Source: Ypsolopha sequella
Taxonomy: Eukaryota; Arthropoda; Insecta; Lepidoptera; Ypsolophidae
Reading direction: 5' to 3'
DNA length: 64,000 nt
Assembly: GCA_934047225.1 (NCBI GenBank)
Contig: OW204004.1
Location: 6,700,401-6,764,400 of the forward strand
Shown here: positions 58,330 to 64,000 of the stretch, one piece after another
Layout of the letters: every line of letters starts with the position of its first letter
Position numbering within the stretch: the stretch's first letter is position 1
Position numbers and translations under genes: made by a program
Notes under the pieces: model-generated
Databases searched by the model: none
What the model was told of the DNA's origin: nothing
Seen by the model: only the letters and a program-made list of their open reading frames with translations

Positions 58330-59140
58330 CTCCTGACAACTCAACATGTCGACGACCACGGTGCAAGACATGCGCAATCATTAATAAATGCACACAGATC
58401 AACACACACCACACTACCAGTACATACAAAACTCAACCCAATACCAACTGCAAGACACAAAACTGCATTAACCTACTAGAATGTCGATACTACTCGGCAT
58501 TCTACGTAGGTGAAACAGGCAACGAACTAGACATCCGCATTAATCATCACAGACAAACATCAACCACCCATTATAACAATCTCCCCATCCTCATCCATGT
58601 CCGCTCCCATAACCAAACCTTCAATAACTGTTTCACCATCAGAGTCATAATAGTAGTTTATGCTACAAGGGCCAAAAGGAATAAATTACGAGGACAATTT
58701 AAAACACGAGCGCAGCGAGTGTTTTAAACGTAACCGAGTAATTTATTGCGTTTACACCCGTGTATCATACTACGTTTTTCAATGCATAGTGTGAGGAAAT
58801 GAAAACAAATATAATCTTGTGAACTTTAAATTATGATTGGCTCAAAAGGATTGTATCCAGAGCCGTTAAACAGTGGAAAAAAAAGTATAACATCTATGGT
58901 ACACAGGAAAGGCTGCAGGTTAGCCAACCATTGCAAACAAATTAAAAAAAAATAAATAATAAAGCCCTAGGGCAAAATAATCGACATTCTGTTCGGTTTT
59001 GATGCATAAAAAGTGAGCCTTTACGAGCACATGCATTGAAAAATCATTTAATCCACCACTGACAGACATAAAATTGAGAAATTGGGAATGTTCCTACATA
59101 ATGGTCACTTGGTGCGCACTACGGACCAGGACTAAATAAA
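58330..59140 (+). pseudogene. Penelope-like GIY-YIG domain split by a MITE
   Basis: The Cys-rich linker plus GIY-YIG endonuclease is open from about 58330 to 58649, broken by the MITE at 58650-59042, and resumes to about 59135. The GIY half is altered (YYSAFYVGE, versus HCPAFYVGE in copy 1). Non-functional. Confidence 0.75.
58650..59042 (+). mobile_element. MITE family 'atagtagtttatgctacaag', copy 3 (inside Penelope ORF)
   Basis: Full length. It splits the endonuclease coding sequence of Penelope copy 2, so it is younger than that insertion, and the split reading frame helps fix the element's ends. Confidence 0.8.
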
Positions 59141-59319
59141 CAACACTGACTTGACCAACAGACAAACGGGACAGTCACGAGTACATATATGTATAAATAA
59201 GGACCAGGGTGCATAGATAGCTTCTCTATAAAAACGTAATGTTTTTTGATATTTTTTGATTTTCTATTATTTTTGTTCAAAAGTAGGTTACACTAATTAA
59301 TTAGCCATAAGGTTATATA

Positions 59320-59581
59320 CAAGGTGAATTTGTGAACATCGTCCAAATTCATACTGGAGCCTTGGTAAGTGATCAGCATCATGAACCAATAACGATTTTA
59401 GTAAAATTCATAAAATGAAATTTCGACTCTCCATACTGATTCACTCAGGACTGGGAGTGAATGACTATAGGAAGTCGAAATTTCATTATACGAATTTCAC
59501 AAAAATTGTTATCGATTCATGATTCTGGTCACTTACCAAGCCTCTAGTATGAATTTGTACGATGATCAAAAAGTCACCTTG
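59320..59581. mobile_element. TA-flanked palindromic MITE (CAAGGTGAATTTGTG ends), copy 2
   Basis: 262 bp between TA (59318-59319) and TA (59582-59583), consistent with a Tc1/mariner-type target. Nested in the 3' part of Penelope copy 2. Confidence 0.8.
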
Positions 59582-59630
59582 TATACATATATTTTACTTC
59601 ATGTCATTCAGCATTCAAATTTTTCACTCA

Positions 59631-59668
59631 TTCGACTGATGCCGAATTGGGCCGAAATATATATCGAA
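59631..59668 (+). ncRNA. Hammerhead-like motif at the end of Penelope copy 2
   Basis: TTCGA, CTGATG, a GC-rich segment, GAAA, an AT-only stem III, then TCGAA. Stem I (TTCGA with TCGAA) is a perfect 5-bp pair but differs in sequence from the 32.8-kb copy, as expected for a conserved RNA helix. Stem II is weak. Confidence 0.45.
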
Positions 59669-59805
59669 AATACCTTAATTGTAATTTTTCTTGTGTTTAC
59701 AAGTATTAAATTATATAAAAGTACACATACATACGTGTATATAGACTAAATAACTATTATTAATGTAAATTTAACCTACTGTGTATCTAAAATACCTACA
59801 TAAAT

Positions 59806-59900
59806 ATTTTTTCAATGCATGTGCTCGTAAAGGCCCACTTTTTATGCATCAAAACCGAACAGAAAGTCGATTATTTTGCCCTAGGGCTTTATTATTTTTT
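59806..59900 (-). repeat. MITE family 'atagtagtttatgctacaag', partial copy
   Basis: Only the terminus TTCAATGCATGTGCTCGTAA through GCCCTAGGGCTTTATTAT remains. A smaller fragment of the other end (CGCCCTTGTTGCATAAACTA) is at about 700-725. Confidence 0.65.
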
Positions 59901-60292
59901 TTTTGTGATAAGATACATATATATAGCAATACAAACTTTATAAATAACCCTAGGAAATACAATAAAAAATATTAAATTTACCCAAAAATTTAATAACGTA
60001 AAGAAAAAGATACTCATAAAAGTTCAGCCGTCTTTTGATTACATTCTGCAATGGACAATCCCGAATGTTCGAGAAGATTCAATTACACAGTCTATTTCAT
60101 AAAAAAAAACAAGGTTTACTTACTAACTTTTCGCAATGAATAATATTATGCGGAATCATGGCAGTATTTTCGAAATAAAATTTCGAAAATTGTTATTTTT
60201 ACTGAGACTTTATTTGACTCTAAGGACCCATGGTGTCATTAACAATTTGAAAAGTTTGTTAAGAGTATACCTTGTATACGATGTACAGGGGA

Positions 60293-60423
60293 TCTAAAAA
60301 GGCCAACTTGGATGAATCATAAAATGATTTGAAAGTAGGATGGAGAGAGTTTTTTCACACGTGCAAAAGAGACGGCATTAGAACAGAATCATTATGTGAT
60401 TCATGCAAAACGGCCTTTTTAGA
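60293..60423. repeat. Short MITE (TCTAAAAAGGCC ends), copy 2
   Basis: 131 bp, same ends and interior as 1581-1713. It ends 8 bp before another MITE (60432-60592). Confidence 0.75.
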
Positions 60424-60431
60424 GGACCTGT

Positions 60432-60592
60432 GGGTCTACCGCGTAATTCTCATTTTCATCAACATCAACTTGAGATTGAAATTTGACGTGCGTGCGACGA
60501 CGCCCGCCTAACATGCCATCTCTTTTGCACGCGTTGAATTTCGCATGCATTTGCTTGAAGTTGATACAAATGAGAATTACACGGTAGAGCCC
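60432..60592. repeat. MITE with GGGTCTACCGCGTAATTCTC ends, copy 2
   Basis: 161 bp, very few differences from copy 1 at 20030-20190. Almost abuts the MITE at 60293-60423. Confidence 0.85.
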
Positions 60593-60656
60593 CAGGTGGT
60601 CCCATCACTAAATAAAATACACTATGATAACGTCCCACCCAACGTGATGGGTGGGT

Positions 60657-61005
60657 GAGCCCTGTAGCCTAAGCATGAAAACTTCTCCGTATACATAGTT
60701 GCATTTCAAACTACATCAAAATCGTATGGAATCTGGGAAACCACTCCAAGCGGACAGTAGCGGAACTAACAGCTACGTATTGCAACCCAAGTTTAGTACC
60801 AAACGCAACTTTACGGAGATGTTTTCATGCTTAGGCTACTGTAGCCCTTTCGTTGAGTTTCAAACTACGTCAAAATCGTACGGAATCTGGGAAACCCCTC
60901 CAAGCGGACAGTATTGGAAATAACAGCTACGTATGGCAACCTAAGTTTAGTTTGAAACTCAACGAAAGGGAGATGTTTTCATGCTTAGGCTATTGTTGCC
61001 GTACT
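60657..61005. repeat. Tandem duplication of a ~150-bp palindromic unit
   Basis: Units about 60698-60848 and 60849-61000 share ATCGTATGGAATCTGGGAAA-type sequence, CTCCAAGCGGACAGTA and GAGATGTTTTCATGCTTAGG. CCTAAGCATGAAAACTTCTC at the left end is the inverted partner of the unit end. Confidence 0.65.
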
Positions 61006-61046
61006 CCGGGAACAAATCTTTCGAACACAAATGTGCATCTATGGTA

Positions 61047-61112
61047 TATTTGAACCCGCGACCTCCGGATTAGTAGGTGAATACTCGACCCACTAGGCCA
61101 CAGAGGCGGCCC
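61047..61112 (-). repeat. tRNA-derived SINE head
   Basis: Minus strand: GTGGCCTAGTGGGTCGAGTA (A-box-like) and GCGGGTTCAAAT (B-box-like) with tRNA spacing. The cloverleaf is incomplete. Confidence 0.6.
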
Positions 61113-61230
61113 CACATAAAATAAAAAAATATTTCTCAGGATTCTTTCTACGTCATGCCAAATTTCCGCTCAATCGATTTTAAAAGTGGTTTACGATTTG
61201 CTATAATTAGGATTCGCTGGTTTTCCTTAA

Positions 61231-61400
61231 GGCCAATATTACACTCAGTTTTCTTTGATCAATGTTTTATTTTTAAATTTGTAGCCAAATATTTTACTTA
61301 TGTCAATTTTGTATGAAAACGACATGTTGTAATAATGGATCAGTTTCCATAGACAATATTTGGCGAAGGATCGTTTAAAATTGATAGTGTGATATCGGCC
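61231..61400. mobile_element. TTAA-flanked MITE with GGCC(A/G)ATAT(T/C)ACACT ends
   Basis: 170 bp; left end GGCCAATATTACACTCAG, right end TAGTGTGATATCGGCC, TTAA at 61227-61230 and 61401-61404. Confidence 0.8.
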
Positions 61401-61404
61401 TTAA

Positions 61405-62608
61405 CAAACCGAGAGAAAAAGACATGGAACTCAGCAACATAGTAGGGCGTGTTTGTTTTAAGACCAAACAAATTACTTGTTCAAACCCTAAAATTCATTC
61501 CGCAGATAAAGTTTACTCCGTAGATAAGAAAAAGTACTGCTGAAACTTGAATTAACAATTAAAGGCTGAAACAACAAAGTTAACTGAAACAATATCAGAG
61601 AGAACAAAATGATGATTGTAGCTTTCAAATTAATCAGCATCGGCCTCCATTTCCGTAGGATTTCGGAAGTAATTAACGGTTTATATTGTGTTGTTAATAT
61701 TTTTGTTGATTTTATTAATTGAGAAAAGTAAATTTTATTAAAAAATTGCGGTAGGAGAAAATGTCTGTTATTTTAATTCAGAAGTACCTTCTACCTTTGT
61801 ACGTATAAAAACTTTGGAAAATATGCAAAAACAAATTACTTTCCCAAATAAAAAATTACGAGTACTTAAGAACCCGGTTCAGGACGACGCCAACTCCGAT
61901 GCGAAGCGAGACGTATCGCGACAATAAAGCGCATATTTGGCTGGCTGATCTAAACAAGCGCCTCACGCTTTGCCCCACGCCGTTCGAACTGTGCTGAGCG
62001 AGTCTCGCGTTTTGCATTGGAAATAATAATTATTTCCGAATATCTTAATTGTGCCACGATTACTTGTTACTTTTTATTCTGTTTTAATGAATTAGAATAT
62101 TGATGATACTTCCAAGTGGTGTATGTGCTTACTTTGCTTGTTAAATGTTCATAAGTCACTTAACGAAGCCTTGTAAAAGTAGTAGATTCTAGGGCGAAAA
62201 CCCATTATTTTAAATATTTTTCTGGTCTTTAACGCGATGTGTGTGAGAAAATCAGGGACATACACCACTTCATATTGACCGTCTAAATGAAAACCTAAAA
62301 TTTACTTGATTGAATTGTTCCAATTTCACAAGTTATTAAGGTTTTTAGATATGTATGAAGTACGATTCGGAGCGGGTTCTTAATTAAAATTTATATGGGG
62401 AACTGACTTTTTTATCGCGTTTATTCAAAAGTTTTTCTGTATTTTCAGTATTATCAGTTGAGCTGGTGGTTTTATTTTCTGTGTACGTACACCGTGTATG
62501 AAAAACACCAAGTTTTGTATTGTAAAAGTATTTTACCCCCCAACCAAGCACCATGGTTTTTGCACGTGTGACAGCTTTGCACTAACACCAAGCTTTTCCA
62601 CCGTCTAG
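61405..62608. other. Intron end before exon B
   Basis: AT-rich with one more GC-rich segment at 61880-62000 (GACGACGCCAACTCCGATGC); no second copy in the window. No additional receptor exon was recognised here. Confidence 0.45.
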
Positions 62609-62814
62609 CTTCACCTGGAAGCAGCTCCTTCTCATCACAGAACCTGACGCTCAAATCCAAGTCGCTGGCAAGTCCACCTGCCATCTCATGATGAAGACCT
62701 TCGCAAATTTCCTCAAGAAAGAAGACATCCTGTACACACCATGGGACACTACCTCTGACGGCGGGAAGAATAATACTGAAAATTTGAAGTTCTATCTCGG
62801 GTACAAGTACACAA
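62609..62814 (+). CDS. Exon B (alternative) of the receptor guanylate cyclase-like gene
   Basis: The acceptor is a pyrimidine-rich run ending TCTAG and the donor is GTAAGT. It is 206 nt: one base completing the codon left by exon A (giving His), 68 codons, then one base. The peptide begins FTWKQLLLITEPDA and ends FYLGYKYT. After exon A it reads MRHFTWKQLLL, matching the helix-to-beta-strand step (R-x-F-x-W-x-x-x-x-L) of ANF-receptor domains. It contains a cysteine (STCHL) and an N-glycosylation sequon (NNT), neither of which is in exon C. Exon C, 567 nt downstream, is homologous at the start (F-x-W, L, E, A conserved), has the same phases and similar length. This indicates mutually exclusive use. 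Intron A-B is about 37.3 kb. Confidence 0.8.
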
Positions 62815-63381
62815 GTAAGTGAGATTTTTTAAATTGTGGATAATGCTACCGTTGATTTTTCGCGTTGGTTTTGTGTGGAAAGTGAAAGTTCGGACAGCAG
62901 CGCCATTGCAGATTTCGAGGTAAGTAACTTTTTACGTACTTTCATTCCCTACCTCGTGTTTAACTAACCCTTTTATAGATGGCGCCACCTTACAATATGC
63001 TATTTTAGTACCGCTATTCGATACTAGAGGGCTTTTATTTGACTTTCAAATGAATAGGTCTTGCGACTCGCCGTCAGATGGCGAGACGGAGTAATTAGGT
63101 GGCTCATCACTTGGCGTATTCGCTTTTATTCGTGTAGTGGTGTTTGGATCCTTTGAAGCCGGACTTAAAACCGACAACAGAACGGAAAAGCGTATTCGGT
63201 ATTCGCGTATTCGACAAATACAGCATAAAGGGAAAACGAACACACGAAATATGGTTGTTTTTAGGCTAATACACAAATACGCAACGCCTAGCGAGGAGCC
63301 GGCATTATACGAACATAGCTAAGACCAATCAAAGGTGATTAAATTCCGGAATCTAATTGTTTTATATGACTTTGTTTACAG
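62815..63381 (+). other. Intron between alternative exons B and C (567 nt)
   Basis: It is bounded by the exon B donor (GTAAGT) and the exon C acceptor (TTTACAG). It holds a low-complexity stretch around 63060-63260 with repeated TATTCG-type words; no coding exon was recognised. Short spacing between tandem homologous exons is usual for mutually exclusive pairs. Sequences that enforce exclusion could lie here, but I could not identify them. Confidence 0.6.
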
Positions 63382-63581
63382 ATTCGGATGGGGTCGTGTC
63401 GCCCTTTTGTATGAAACGAATGCGTACAGTGAAACGGTCGGAAGTGGTGGTGGCTTCTTATTGGCCAGTACTTTGCATGATTACGTCCTTTACGAGGGAT
63501 TGGAGATCCTCGGGCGTGAAATGCTGCCATTTCAAAATGTTGAGGATGTGCTGCTGCAGACTGTAGGGAATTATTACGCGA
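63382..63581 (+). CDS. Exon C (alternative) of the receptor guanylate cyclase-like gene
   Basis: The acceptor is TTTACAG and the donor is GTGAGT. It is 200 nt: one base completing the codon from exon A (giving Gln), 66 codons, then one base. The peptide begins FGWGRVALLYETNAYSETVG and ends LLQTVGNYYA. Spliced to exon A it reads MRQFGWGRVALLYE, a typical second-lobe entry strand of an ANF-receptor domain. It has the same entry and exit phases as exon B. If spliced after B the reading frame shifts and reaches TAG at 63564-63566, so B and C cannot both be used productively. The following exon is outside the window. No third copy of this exon type was found between 62815 and 64000. Confidence 0.8.
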
Positions 63582-63670
63582 GTGAGTTCGTTTGGTGTGT
63601 CAGCTTTTTTGGTGTTGGACTGATGAATTTGTAAGCAATCGTGTGTGTAAATAGGTATCAGTAGGTAATT

Positions 63671-63830
63671 GTGTCGACTCAGTGTAACACGTTTTAACTT
63701 ATTTGACAGGACTAAACTTAATTTAAGCGTTCTGTCTTTTTCTTTCTGTATCAAAAAAACAAATACATGACGCTTGAAATAAGGATAGTCCTGTTTAATA
63801 AGTTAAGTCGTGTTACACGGAATCGACAAC
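63671..63830. repeat. Palindromic MITE (TGTAACAC ends), copy 2
   Basis: GTGTCGACTCAGTGTAACAC pairs with GTGTTACACGGAATCGACAA; arms extend through AACTTATT and GGACTA words. It lies about 90 bp downstream of exon C. Confidence 0.7.
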
Positions 63831-64000
63831 ATTAGTAATTAATGTAGTTGCACAATCTTTCTAACACTACCTACCTTCAACGTTTTCAGTAACTTTAGTG
63901 AAAATAATTTCCATTTTGCGTTTATATTTTCATCGTTGTTCATCCTTTGAAACTACATAATAATATTTTGAGTTCATTAAAATAAAGAAAACATACTTTC

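Larger units (their letters stand above)
57990..59690 (+). mobile_element. Penelope-like element fragment with two nested MITEs (copy 2)
   Basis: Plus strand: the RT-to-EN linker (KIHKRLLKKKYPDHFLRKHI, about 58020-58080), an AAC-rich decayed stretch, then CRRPRCKTCAIIN, LECRYYSAFYVGETGNELD and FNNCFTIRVI up to about 58649. A 393-bp MITE interrupts the endonuclease end. Coding resumes at 59043 as SFNPPLTDIKLRNWECSYI, aligning with SFIPALTDIQLRTWESSFI of copy 1. A second, TA-flanked MITE sits in the 3' region, followed by a hammerhead-like motif. The left boundary is uncertain. Confidence 0.8.
25342..62608 (+). other. Intron between exon A and exon B of the receptor gene (about 37.3 kb)
   Basis: It starts GTAAGT and ends in a pyrimidine-rich TCTAG. 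All features between 25342 and 62608, including the complete BEL/Pao element, both Penelope-like fragments and most MITEs, are therefore intronic to the receptor gene. Repeats occupy much of it. The assignment depends on A and B/C belonging to one transcript, which the matching phases and continuous fold support. Confidence 0.75.

Noticed and set aside
60657..61005. CRISPR-like repeats
   Set aside because: Only two long units without spacers, in a eukaryotic intron; a tandem duplication explains it.
63046..63322. Open frames on both strands between exons B and C
   Set aside because: They overlap antisense to each other in repetitive TATTCG-rich sequence and have no domain; treated as intron.

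Overview
This is a 64-kb piece of an insect nuclear genome, most probably a moth or butterfly (Lepidoptera). It is AT-rich and has intron-bearing genes with GT-AG splice sites. It is saturated with foldback MITEs, Penelope-like elements, a BEL/Pao element and repeats opening with a GGGTTCCGTACC-type motif, a combination typical of lepidopteran DNA. The species cannot be fixed from the sequence alone, and the order-level call is an inference.

Host gene (+ strand). Three exons of one receptor gene are visible: A (25158-25341), B (62609-62814) and C (63382-63581). They encode part of an ANF-receptor (type I periplasmic-binding fold) extracellular domain, most like an insect receptor guanylate cyclase. 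B and C are homologous, enter and leave in the same phases, and would frameshift to a stop if joined, so they look like mutually exclusive alternative exons. A 37-kb intron separates A from B. The sequence left of A is the preceding intron or upstream flank.

Transposase-derived genes (- strand, left third). Two intronless paralogous ORFs (2351-4570, 739 aa; 12433-14454, 673 aa) encode Tc1/mariner-like DDE_3 proteins. In both, the first two catalytic acidic residues are replaced (G and S) while the final E is kept. Both have a CpG-rich upstream region with a shared motif and a TGACGTCA site, and both have the same inverted-repeat hairpin downstream. They are the best candidates here for an undescribed domesticated family.

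Retroelements. A young BEL/Pao element (46595-53429) has two identical 465-bp LTRs, a CACAC target duplication, a tRNA-Tyr type primer site and an unbroken 1772-aa polyprotein, but its reverse transcriptase box reads YMDY. Two broken Penelope-like elements (28171-29445 and about 57990-59690) carry RT/GIY-YIG remnants and hammerhead-like motifs. There are also a non-LTR C-terminal fragment, a YqaJ-nuclease fragment and three tRNA-like SINE heads.

DNA transposon derivatives. The rest is mostly MITEs and foldbacks: hAT-like with 8-bp duplications, a group flanked by TTAA, TA-flanked elements, a 1-kb foldback with 4-bp duplications, and several two-copy palindromic families. Several are nested, which gives a relative insertion order. 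No operons, CRISPR arrays or rRNA genes were seen.
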